Assembly (NCBI GenBank): GCA_016177515.1
Contig: JACOUZ010000099.1
Location: forward strand, 1 to 7,227
Length of the DNA stretch: 7,227 nt
Reading direction: 5' to 3'
Source of the DNA: Acidobacteriota bacterium
Lineage (GTDB): Bacteria; Acidobacteriota; Polarisedimenticolia; Gp22-AA2
Part shown: in pieces, positions 1 to 6,236 of the stretch
How positions within the stretch are numbered: the first letter of the stretch is position 1
How the letters are laid out: each line of letters begins with the position of its first letter
Translations under genes and position numbers: made by a program
Notes under the pieces: generated by a model
What the model saw: the letters and a program-made list of their open reading frames with translations, nothing else
Database searches by the model: none
Told to the model about the DNA's origin: nothing

Positions 1-1
1 G

Positions 2-1309
2 CCTATGGGCGTGCCCAAGTTCCGCCGCACCTTCCCGCAGGACCCCCTGAACATCTCGCCCAGGCTGGGCTTCGTCTACAGGGTCGGCGGCGGCGACACG
101 GACGTGATCCGCGGCTCCTGGGGGCTCTTCTATGATCAGGTGTTCGGTAACAACGCCGCCGTGTTCAGCTGGGTGAACAACTGTCCGAACTGCTATCCAG
201 CCCTGCCCCCCCTCCTGGGGTGCGATCCGTCGGACCTCCAGGGCTGCTCGGCGACGACACAGCTCAGAGCCGGCACGGTGGTCAATCCGCGCCTCCCGCC
301 GCTACCGGTCGATTTCACCCTGAACAACTGGGTCAACGACCCGCGACTGCGGGCCTGGATCCAGCAGGCCGATGCCTCACGCCAGGCGGCCACGTTCGAC
401 GACAACATCTTCGGCATCATCTCTCCCGACTATGAAACGAACTACAACTCGTCCTACGCCCTGGGCTGGGGACATGCGTTCAACCTGAGCCTGGCGCTCG
501 ACGTGAACGCCGTCTACCGGCGGGGCTACCATCAGTATCGCATGGAGACACTGGGGGGACGCGCCAGCGGCCGCGAATCGCCCTGGCCTGCGGTAACGGA
601 TCCCTGCACCGGCGTCGCCACCTACGATGGGCTCATGAACATCTCCATGTCGAACGGTGCGACCCGGTACTACTCGCTGCAGGTCGGACTCAAGGGGCGC
701 TCACGGAGATTCGACTTCGGCGCCAGCCTGAACGTGTCGCGCGCCCGCGGGACTCAGGACAATGCAGGCACCGGACTGTGGACTGCCGACGGCGGATCGC
801 ATCAGGCCTTTGGCGGAGGCAACATCCAGTTCACCGGCGGTCCCATCGGCAGCGAGTGGGGCCAAACCTCGGGCGACCAGAGACTCTACGCCTTCCTCCA
901 CGGACTTTACCGTTTCCCCCGCGGCCTTCAGGCCGCGGCCCAGGTCGCCTGGGGGACGAGAGCCGCCGTGCACCCCTTCGCCGGCGTTGACCTGAACGGA
1001 GACGGGTTTGGAGAGGGGTTTATCGACAGCGAGTATGCCGGGAGGCGCGGGGGGGGCGAGGGCGGCGACCTCTTCAACGTCAACTGCCGGGTCAGCAAGC
1101 TGTTCGACACCGGCAAGGGCACGCGTCTCGAGACCTTTCTAGACATTTTCAACCTGACGAACCGGGACAATTACGGGACCTTCGTGTTTCACAGGCAGTT
1201 CCTGGATACGGGGGGACAGTTCCAGCCAAACCCCGACTATCTCAGGCCGATCGGCAATACGCTGACGCCACCGCGGACGGTGCAGGTGGGGATGAAGGTC
1301 CATTTCTGA
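2..1309 (+). CDS. Oar-like TonB-dependent outer-membrane receptor, C-terminal part (5' truncated by window edge)
   Basis: This is the C-terminal part of a large outer-membrane beta-barrel receptor of the type that has an N-terminal carboxypeptidase-regulatory-like domain, a plug and a barrel. The frame is already open at the left edge, so the true start is upstream; the Met at base 5 is internal. About 435 residues are visible. They show barrel-type alternating segments rich in Tyr, Gly and Asn, with NYNSSYALGWGHAFNLSLAL near residues 145-164. A DLNGDG stretch near residue 329 is followed by a Gly/Arg-rich FNVNCRVSKLF strand near 358-368. The ETFLDIFNLTNRDNYG block near 380-395 is typical of the end of Oar-like barrels. 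The protein ends in a short amphipathic strand, VQVGMKVHF, with a C-terminal Phe as expected for BAM-assembled proteins. The ligand cannot be told. These receptors are inferred to import bulky substrates using TonB energy. An unusual four-Cys cluster lies at residues 60-81. Confidence 0.9.
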   Translation, partial: PMGVPKFRRTFPQDPLNISPRLGFVYRVGGGDTDVIRGSWGLFYDQVFGNNAAVFSWVNNCPNCYPALPPLLGCDPSDLQGCSATTQLRAGTVVNPRLPPLPVDFTLNNWVNDPRLRAWIQQADASRQAATFDDNIFGIISPDYETNYNSSYALGWGHAFNLSLALDVNAVYRRGYHQYRMETLGGRASGRESPWPAVTDPCTGVATYDGLMNISMSNGATRYYSLQVGLKGRSRRFDFGASLNVSRARGTQDNAGTGLWTADGGSHQAFGGGNIQFTGGPIGSEWGQTSGDQRLYAFLHGLYRFPRGLQAAAQVAWGTRAAVHPFAGVDLNGDGFGEGFIDSEYAGRRGGGEGGDLFNVNCRVSKLFDTGKGTRLETFLDIFNLTNRDNYGTFVFHRQFLDTGGQFQPNPDYLRPIGNTLTPPRTVQVGMKVHF

Positions 1310-1376
1310 TCCGGGCCCGTTACGAAGGCCATGTAGCGAATGCGGTGACTCAATGCAGGCGGCTCAAGAGCGCGGG

Positions 1377-1418
1377 GGAGGTCGCCGCAGATCCTCGCGG
1401 CTCCCCGCCAGGACCTCC
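1377..1418. repeat. Stacked inverted repeat downstream of the receptor gene
   Basis: GGAGGTC (1377-1383) is complementary to GACCTCC (1412-1418). Directly inside, GCCGC (1384-1388) pairs with GCGGC (1397-1401), leaving an 8-nt loop and a 10-nt bulge on the 3' side. It lies about 70 bases after the receptor stop codon and could act as a transcript-end structure. There is no U tract, so it is not a canonical intrinsic terminator. It also lies within the coding remnant, so it may be a by-product of GC-rich sequence. Confidence 0.3.
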
Positions 1419-1637
1419 AACATCTCAAGCGCGAACCGCGCGTGCTACGGCAGCTGGTTCTCATGCTGGGCCTGCGGCGCGATCATGAGCCAGAGGTAGT
1501 CGACGACGGCGAGGTAGCGCTCGTTTTGGTCGATTCGCGCATTCCCTGGACCGAGCCAGGGCCTCGCTCGCCGGTCCGAAAGTCTTGCGTGATGGTCAGC
1601 TGGTCCTGGTGTCTGGCGGCCGCGACCGTCTCCAACA

Positions 1638-1644
1638 TGTCTCC
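1638..1644 (+). other. IBS1: intron-binding site 1 in the 5' exon
   Basis: TGTCTCC, the last seven exon bases before the GTGCG intron start, is perfectly complementary to GGAGACA at 1832-1838 inside the intron. IBS1 of group II introns is defined as the bases immediately 5' of the splice site that pair with EBS1. The match therefore supports both the boundary and the identity of the insertion target. A seven-base IBS1 argues against group IIC introns, which use a shorter IBS1 and insert after terminator hairpins. Confidence 0.8.
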
Positions 1645-1825
1645 GTGCGCCGGTCAAAACCGGCGAGGTGTTGCGAATGGGAGTTTCGTACGGTGAAGGG
1701 GTAGCGACCCACACCGGCCCCGAGTCATGCGCCAACGGTCGCGAGGCCGAGGGTGAAGCGTTGACAGGGGAACGTGCGGGCCGGGTATTGAGCCGCGAAA
1801 ACTTTGGACCACTCCGGGGTGCCGA

Positions 1826-1842
1826 CGCCGTGGAGACAGGCG
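1826..1842 (+). other. EBS1 hairpin of intron domain I
   Basis: A short stem, CGCC (1826-1829) with GGCG (1839-1842), presents the nine-base loop GTGGAGACA. Seven of these bases (1832-1838) are the exact complement of the exon bases 1638-1644. A target-recognition sequence shown in a hairpin loop is the expected EBS1 layout. An outer GCC (1821-1823) with GGC (1846-1848) can extend the stem across small internal loops. This loop sets the 5'-exon specificity for both forward splicing and retrohoming. Confidence 0.75.
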
Positions 1843-2011
1843 GAAGGCCACACCGAGCGCGTCGCCAGCGCGAGACGCGAATGGACCCCGCGCGGTCTGA
1901 GACCCCGAGCACGCATGGAAGCACCTCGCACGGGAACCGGGAGGTCCCACGTCCGCCTGCGGCGCGAGAGGCCGGAGGCTGCACCGGGAAGTCCAAGGAC
2001 ATACGCCGGTG

Positions 2012-3505
2012 ATGGACGGACGTGGGAAGTCGGACGGCCTCGTAGTACCGGAGAAGCCGCCGAACAACACTGGGGAACCAGTGGCGGAGGCGGTGGAGGG
2101 AAGGAGGCCGGCCAAGGGGAACCCGCACGAGCGCAACGCGCCCCGGACTCAGAGCCGGGCAGGCGCGCCAAGCGCGCTCGAGCGGGTACGTCAGGCCGCC
2201 GGGAAGGACAGGCGGCAGCGGTTCACCGCGCTCCTTCACCACGTCTACGACGTCGGTCGATTGCGCGTCGCGTATCTTGCTGTGAAGCGGGACGCGGCGG
2301 CAGGCGTCGACGGCGAGACCTGGCAGCACTATGGGGAGGACTTGGAGGCCAACCTCCGGGGACTCTCCGGCAGGCTGAAGCGGGGAGCGTACCGAGCGAA
2401 GCCGGTTCGGCGGGCGTACATCCCGAAGGCGGACGGGCGGCAGCGACCGCTGGGGGTTCCCACGCTGGAGGACAAGATTGTCCAGCGCGCCGTCGTCGAG
2501 GTGCTCAACGCCATCTACGAAGCGGACTTCCTCGGGTTCTCGTATGGGTTCCGACCAGGGCGCAGCCCGCATCAAGCGCTGGATGCGCTGACGGTCGGGG
2601 TCATGACGAGGAAGGTGAACTGGGTGCTCGACGCCGACATCCGGGCGTTCTTCGACACTCTCGACCACGGATGGCTGGTGCAGTTCATCGAGCACCGTGT
2701 GGCGGACCGGCGCATCGTGCGGCTCATCCAGAAATGGCTGAACGCCGGCGTGCTGGAGGATGGGAAGCGGACACGCAGTGAGGTGGGGACCGTGCAGGGT
2801 GGGAGCATCAGCCCGCTGCTGGCGAACCTCTATCTTCATTATGTGTTCGACCTCTGGGCTCAGCGATGGAGGCGGAAGCAGGCGCGGGGCGACGTGGTCG
2901 TCGTGCGTTTCGCGGATGACTTTGTCGTCGGGTTCGAGCATCGGGTGGAAGCCGAGCGCTTCCTGGCCGAGCTGCGCGAGCGGTTCGCGCGGTTCGGCTT
3001 GGAACTGCACCCGAACAAGACGCGCCTCATCGAGTTCGGTCGGTTCGCCGACCGGGACCGGCGTCAGCGCGGCGGGGGCAAGCCGGAGACCTTCGCCTTC
3101 CTGGGCTTCACGCACAGTTGCGCGAAGACCCGGGCGGGAAAGTTCACGGTGCTGCGGCAAACGATGCGCACGAGGCTGCGGGCAAAGCTCGAAGAGGTCA
3201 AGACCGAACTTCGGCGGCGCCTGCACGACCCCATCCCGGAACAAGGCGAGTACTTGGGGGCGGTCGTGAGGGGACACGTCCGGTACTACGGCGTGCCCAT
3301 GAACGGCCCGGCCCTGAACGCCTTTCGGTATGCCATCGGCTGGACCTGGTGGCGCGTGTTGCGACGGCGCAGTCAGTGCCACCGCATCACCGCGCGCCGG
3401 CTCCGAGGTCTCGTCGCCCGGTGGCTGCCCACCCCACGCATCTGCCATCCCTATCCGCTCGTGCGTCTGGGCGTTGTCACCCAAGGTGGGAGCCGGATGC
3501 GGTAA
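2012..3505 (+). CDS. ltrA: Group II intron-encoded reverse transcriptase/maturase
   Basis: This multifunctional intron protein of 497 residues binds the intron RNA to help splicing and copies it into DNA during retrohoming. Counting from ATG 2012, RT-0/RT-1-like sequence with IPKADGRQRPLGVPTLEDKI spans residues 137-156, and FSYGFRPGRSPHQALDAL spans about 176-193. The first catalytic Asp lies in DADIRAFFD (Asp209). TVQGGSISPLLANLYLHY is at about 260-277. The catalytic box is FADD (residues 300-303), with Phe in place of the commoner Tyr. FAFLGFTH follows at about 361-368. Domain X (maturase, with RYYGVPMN near 424-431) completes the protein. No HNH/Cys endonuclease domain follows, so mobility would rely on target-strand priming by other means. 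The start could also be GTG 2009; AAGGA at 1995-1999 is a plausible ribosome site for either. No frameshift or catalytic loss is visible. The first codons overlap RNA domain III and the last four plus the stop lie in domain V. Confidence 0.95.
   Translation: MDGRGKSDGLVVPEKPPNNTGEPVAEAVEGRRPAKGNPHERNAPRTQSRAGAPSALERVRQAAGKDRRQRFTALLHHVYDVGRLRVAYLAVKRDAAAGVDGETWQHYGEDLEANLRGLSGRLKRGAYRAKPVRRAYIPKADGRQRPLGVPTLEDKIVQRAVVEVLNAIYEADFLGFSYGFRPGRSPHQALDALTVGVMTRKVNWVLDADIRAFFDTLDHGWLVQFIEHRVADRRIVRLIQKWLNAGVLEDGKRTRSEVGTVQGGSISPLLANLYLHYVFDLWAQRWRRKQARGDVVVVRFADDFVVGFEHRVEAERFLAELRERFARFGLELHPNKTRLIEFGRFADRDRRQRGGGKPETFAFLGFTHSCAKTRAGKFTVLRQTMRTRLRAKLEEVKTELRRRLHDPIPEQGEYLGAVVRGHVRYYGVPMNGPALNAFRYAIGWTWWRVLRRRSQCHRITARRLRGLVARWLPTPRICHPYPLVRLGVVTQGGSRMR
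2056..2094 (+). other. Intron domain III-like hairpin inside the maturase reading frame
   Basis: GCCGCC (2056-2061) pairs with GGCGGT (2089-2094). Inside, CACTGG (2068-2073) pairs with CCAGTG (2078-2083), closed by a GGAA loop of the GNRA type. The preceding GTAGTACCGG and the following GGTGGAGGGAAGG resemble the conserved flanks of domain III in bacterial IIB-like introns, from memory of such sequences. Domain III stimulates ribozyme catalysis. This element overlaps codons about 15-28 of the maturase gene, so the same bases serve as RNA structure and as protein code. Confidence 0.55.
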
Positions 3506-3522
3506 TCCCGCTCGTCCGGATC
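3490..3522 (+). other. Intron domain V (catalytic hairpin)
   Basis: The 33-nt hairpin begins GAGCCGGATGCGG and returns as CCGCTCGTCCGGATC, with a UAAUC loop and a two-base CG bulge on the 3' strand in the usual place. It contains the catalytic AGC triad (3491-3493). Domain V binds the two catalytic metal ions and is the most conserved part of group II introns. Compared with the textbook form, the middle base of the triad faces A rather than U, the pair above the bulge is U-U, and the loop is not GNRA. The maturase stop codon TAA (3503-3505) lies in the loop. Confidence 0.8.
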
Positions 3523-3525
3523 TGT

Positions 3526-3562
3526 GCGGGGGGCGCCGGGCGACCGGCGTCCCTACCGCGAC
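3526..3562 (+). other. Intron domain VI with branch-point A3555 and 3' splice site
   Basis: The stem is GCGG (3526-3529) with CCGC (3556-3559), GGGG (3530-3533) with TCCC (3550-3553), and CGCCGG (3534-3539) with CCGGCG (3544-3549), capped by GCGA, a GNRA loop. T3554 and A3555 bulge from the 3' strand. A3555 is the expected 2'-OH nucleophile that forms the lariat. Seven bases (CCGCGAC) separate it from the 3' splice site, which fits group II introns. Confidence 0.85.
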
Positions 3563-3649
3563 AGCGTTCGCCCCCCCTCGCTCCGTCACTGGCGAAACTC
3601 CCGGAACGAATGGTCGGCGCCGGTCGTATGATCATGTCGGGCAGGCTCC
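3563..3649. other. Short 3' exon and leader between the intron and the permease gene
   Basis: These 87 bases separate the intron 3' splice site from the permease start. I see no clear -35/-10 pair, operator or strong Shine-Dalgarno sequence; GGCAGG, four bases before the ATG, is the only weak candidate. On the minus strand a short coding-like frame from a GTG at 3589 runs into the intron junction and could be the beginning of the interrupted relic. Any promoter formerly upstream of this point is now separated from the permease by the 1.9-kb intron. Confidence 0.4.
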
Positions 3650-6163
3650 ATGGTCACTGACACCTTCGTCCAGGATCTCCGCGTCGGGCTTCGCGTTCTC
3701 CTCCGGGAGAAAGGCTTCTGCGCTATGGCCGTCGTCGTCCTGGCCCTCGGCATCTGCGGCGTCACCACGACGTTCAGCGTCGTGAACGGGGTGATGCTGC
3801 GCGGGTTCTCGTTTCCGAACGCCGCCCGGCTGGTCAGCGTCAATTTCGTGGATCCGACCAGCCGGAACTTCTTCGGCCAGAACGGCCAGGTGTCGGCGAT
3901 GGACTTCGAGGAGCTGTGGCCGCAGCAGAAGTCCTTCGACCTCATGGCCGCGTACCTGAACGGCTCCACGGTCAACGCGACGATCGACGGCACTCCCCGG
4001 CGGTACACCGGTGCTTACGTGACGGACGCCTTTCTGCGCATCCTCGGCGTCGCGCCGAACCTGGGGCGCGACCTGAGGCCGGAGGACAATCTGCCCGGCG
4101 CCGAAAAGGTGGCCCTGATCGGCTACGGCATCTGGCAGCGCGACTTCGGCGGTACGATGGACATCGTCGGCAAGAGCCTCCGCATCAACGGGACGCCGGC
4201 GATGATCATCGGCGTCATGCCCCGGGGCTTCGCGTTTCCCGTCAACGAAGAGCTGTGGATTCCGCTCTACAGCGAGTTCCCGGTGCGCGAGCGCAAAGAC
4301 CCGCGCGCCATCAACCCGGGGGTGCTGGCCTTGCTCAAGCCGGGCGTTTCGCTGGATCAGGCGAACGCCGAAGTGGGGACGCTCGCAAGGCGCTTTGCGG
4401 AGGCCTATCCGGGAACCAACAAGCAGTTCAATACGGGCCTGGTCGAACCGCTGCTCAAGACGTACACGCCCCTTCCGCTGCGCGGCACGCTGCTCACGAT
4501 GCTGGGTTTCTGCGTGGGCCTGCTGCTGATCGGGTGCGTCAACGTGATGAACATGCAGTTCGCCCGGGCGACCCTGCGGGCGAGGGAGCTGGCCATCCGC
4601 TCGTCGCTCGGCGCCAGCCGGAGCCGCCTGATCTTCCAGATGCTCAGCGAGAGCCTGCTGGTGACCGTCGTCGGTACCGCGGTCGGCGTGGGGCTCGCGT
4701 ATTACTGCACCGACCTGCTGTCGGCGACGGTTCGCAATTTCGACAACCCGCCTCCCTCGTGGATCACGTTCGACATCGACGGCCCCGTGCTGGCCTTCAG
4801 CGTGGGCGCGATGCTCGCGGCCGCGATCGTCTCGGGGCTCCTGCCGGCCTGGATGGCCTCGCGCGCCAACGTGGTCGCGGTGCTGAAGGAGGGGGGTCGG
4901 GGAGGCACCAGCCGCGGGACCAGGCTGGTCATGCGCGGCCTGGTCGTGCTCCAGGTCGTGGTGACCTGCGTCCTGCTGATCGGCTCGCTGCTGCAGATGC
5001 AGTCCATCCTCAAGCAGCAGACGATCGACTACGGCTACGACACGGAGGGCATCATGTCGGCCCGGATGGGGCTGATGGACGGGGCCTATCCCTCGCAGGA
5101 GATGCGCAAGAACTTCTTCGACCGTCTCGTGCGCGAGCTGCGCACTCATTCGGAGTTCGAGGCCGTGGCGCTCACGAACAAGTTCCGGATGGTTTTCTCG
5201 GGGAGCGGGCCGATCGAGATCGAGGGCAAGGAGTACAAGGAGAATCGCGACCGTCCGAACGCCAACTTCGAGCAGGTCACCCCCGGCTACTTCGAGGTCA
5301 TCGGCCAGACGCTCGTCGAAGGCCGCGGGTTCCAGGACGACGATCTCGACACCAAGCTGCCCGTGGCCATCGTGAACGCGGCCTTCGCGCGGAAGCACTT
5401 CGGCAACGAAAGCCCGCTGGCCCGGCGCTTCCGCGCCCTGGACGGCAACACGCTGCAGCCCGGCCCGTGGCGCACCATCGTCGGGGTCGTCAGGACGGTG
5501 CGGATGATGCCGCCGTTCAACATCCCGAACGTGGACGACACGGGATTCTACGTGCCGTTCTACTCGCTCCCGAGCGGCCCGGCACAGCCGGAGGCGTTCG
5601 TCAGCCAGTTCGCCACGGTCCTCGTGAAGCCGCGCGGCGGCCTGCGCGCCGACACGCTGGCCAATCCGCTGCGCCGCGAAGTCGCCAAGGTGGACCCGGA
5701 CCTGCCGCTCTACTACGTCGACACGCCCAGGCGGCAGATCGACGGCTTCGTGAGCCAGAACCGTGTCGTCGCCGTCATGTTCACCATCTTCGGCGTGGTG
5801 GCCATGGTGATCGCCGGGGTCGGGATCTACGGCGTCATGTCGTTCTCGGTGAGCCAGCGGACCCAGGAGCTGGGGGTGCGGATGGCCCTGGGCGCGGACA
5901 GCCGGCGCATCCTCCGCATGGTGCTTCGCCAGGGGTCGCTCCTGACCGGATCTGGCGTCGCGCTCGGCCTCCTGATCACGCTGGGGCTGGCCGCGGTCGC
6001 GGGCGACGGCATTCAGAGCGTGTTGTTCGGCGTCAGCCCGCGCGACCCGCTCATCTATGGTGCCGTGGTCGCGCTGGTGGCGATCGTCTCACTCGCCGCC
6101 TCGTTCGTCCCCGCGCGGCGCGCCACACGCGTGGACCCGATGATAGCCCTGCGCGCCGAATAG
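3650..6163 (+). CDS. ADOP-family ABC transporter permease (MacB_PCD/FtsX, duplicated)
   Basis: This inner-membrane permease of 837 residues belongs to the MacB/FtsX class, in the long acidobacterial ADOP form in which two periplasmic-core plus FtsX units are fused. The first membrane segment is at residues 25-45 (VVVLALGICGVTTTFSVVNG), followed by a MacB-like periplasmic domain at about 50-275. Three membrane helices follow near 280-303, 335-356 and 378-402. A second unit begins near 428-448, with its periplasmic domain at about 450-700 and final helices near 705-732, 762-784 and 800-820. Coupling-helix motifs appear twice: ELAIRSSLGASRSRLIFQ (313-330) and ELGVRMALGADSRRILRM (740-757). The C-terminus DPMIALRAE is family-typical. 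An in-frame TGA at 3626-3628 makes ATG 3650 the first possible start, and the ribosome site is weak. MacB-type systems move substrates by mechanotransmission from an ATPase, and no ATPase is encoded nearby. The substrate is unknown. Confidence 0.93.
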   Translation: MVTDTFVQDLRVGLRVLLREKGFCAMAVVVLALGICGVTTTFSVVNGVMLRGFSFPNAARLVSVNFVDPTSRNFFGQNGQVSAMDFEELWPQQKSFDLMAAYLNGSTVNATIDGTPRRYTGAYVTDAFLRILGVAPNLGRDLRPEDNLPGAEKVALIGYGIWQRDFGGTMDIVGKSLRINGTPAMIIGVMPRGFAFPVNEELWIPLYSEFPVRERKDPRAINPGVLALLKPGVSLDQANAEVGTLARRFAEAYPGTNKQFNTGLVEPLLKTYTPLPLRGTLLTMLGFCVGLLLIGCVNVMNMQFARATLRARELAIRSSLGASRSRLIFQMLSESLLVTVVGTAVGVGLAYYCTDLLSATVRNFDNPPPSWITFDIDGPVLAFSVGAMLAAAIVSGLLPAWMASRANVVAVLKEGGRGGTSRGTRLVMRGLVVLQVVVTCVLLIGSLLQMQSILKQQTIDYGYDTEGIMSARMGLMDGAYPSQEMRKNFFDRLVRELRTHSEFEAVALTNKFRMVFSGSGPIEIEGKEYKENRDRPNANFEQVTPGYFEVIGQTLVEGRGFQDDDLDTKLPVAIVNAAFARKHFGNESPLARRFRALDGNTLQPGPWRTIVGVVRTVRMMPPFNIPNVDDTGFYVPFYSLPSGPAQPEAFVSQFATVLVKPRGGLRADTLANPLRREVAKVDPDLPLYYVDTPRRQIDGFVSQNRVVAVMFTIFGVVAMVIAGVGIYGVMSFSVSQRTQELGVRMALGADSRRILRMVLRQGSLLTGSGVALGLLITLGLAAVAGDGIQSVLFGVSPRDPLIYGAVVALVAIVSLAASFVPARRATRVDPMIALRAE

Positions 6164-6219
6164 CGCGGATCCCCGGAAGAGCTGATCGAACCCCTGGCAC
6201 CACGCCTCGATGATGGCCG

Positions 6220-6236
6220 TCAGGCAAGAAGCCTGA
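6220..6236. repeat. Perfect 6-bp inverted repeat at the end of the metalloprotease gene
   Basis: TCAGGC (6220-6225) and GCCTGA (6231-6236) are perfect inverted copies around AAGAA. The repeat includes the stop codon of the minus-strand gene and lies 57 bases after the permease stop, in the convergent junction. It could help end transcription from either side. It has no U tract and is short, so it may be chance. Confidence 0.25.

Larger units (their letters stand above)
1364..1644 (-). pseudogene. Decayed minus-strand coding remnant interrupted by the intron
   Basis: Read on the minus strand, bases 1540 down to 1364 form one frame whose third codon positions are about 90% G/C, as expected for real coding sequence here. 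It gives ARIDQNERYLAVVDYLWLMI and continues to ENQLP. An in-frame TAG follows at 1445-1447. The same frame then resumes with HARFALEMLEVLAGSREDLR and ends at TGA, 1364-1366. Upstream, between about 1545 and 1644, the coding-like signal moves to another frame (DMLETVAAARHQDQLTITQD), which suggests a frameshift near 1540-1600. The group II intron then cuts the remnant at 1644/1645. On the far side of the intron, a minus-strand GTG at 3589 leads in frame towards the junction, so the relic may once have begun there. I do not recognise the protein family. The call rests on codon bias, a plausible amino-acid pattern and the disruptions. Confidence 0.5.
1645..3562 (+). mobile_element. Group II intron (retroelement), full length, about 1.9 kb
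   Basis: This is a self-splicing ribozyme and mobile retroelement carrying its own reverse transcriptase/maturase. The 5' end is GTGCG, matching the GUGYG consensus, and is followed at once by a 6-bp hairpin (1649-1654 with 1659-1664, loop CAAA). EBS1 sits in a hairpin loop at 1830-1838 and pairs with the seven bases before the splice site. A domain III-like hairpin lies at 2056-2094, domain V at 3490-3522 and domain VI at 3526-3562. A3555 is the candidate branch-point adenosine, with seven bases after it. The 3' end is placed after GAC at 3562, fitting the usual terminal AY. All ribozyme domains I could look for are present, so this is not an obvious fragment. The intron has inserted in a degraded minus-strand gene, upstream of and co-oriented with the permease. 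A IIB-like architecture is my best guess; the ORF class is not assigned. Confidence 0.9.

Noticed and set aside
1442..1696. A plus-strand 84-codon frame across the exon-intron junction
   Set aside because: Its codon third positions are mixed, whereas the minus strand over the same bases is strongly biased. It also crosses the splice site.
1804..2781. A 325-codon plus-strand frame overlapping the intron domains and RT
   Set aside because: It is the +1 shadow of the RT gene and intron RNA, and shows no recognisable protein motif.
1645..3562. Possibility that the RT is a diversity-generating retroelement or a retron/defence RT
   Set aside because: Flanking group II ribozyme domains V and VI, the GUGCG 5' end and the maturase domain X settle it as a group II intron. 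No template/variable repeat pair was seen.
1445..3589. A 714-codon open frame on the minus strand across the whole intron
   Set aside because: It runs antisense to the clear reverse transcriptase gene, is Pro/Arg/His-rich and shows no family pattern. Only its last ~30 codons, outside the intron, look like genuine coding relic.
3632..5398. A 588-codon minus-strand open frame antisense to the permease
   Set aside because: Its composition (His/Arg/Asp-rich, no hydrophobic core) is typical of a shadow frame in GC-rich DNA opposite a real gene.
3916..6213. A 765-codon plus-strand open frame overlapping the permease in another frame
   Set aside because: It is Arg/Ala/Gly/Pro-rich low-complexity translation and lies almost wholly within a gene with unmistakable MacB/FtsX features.
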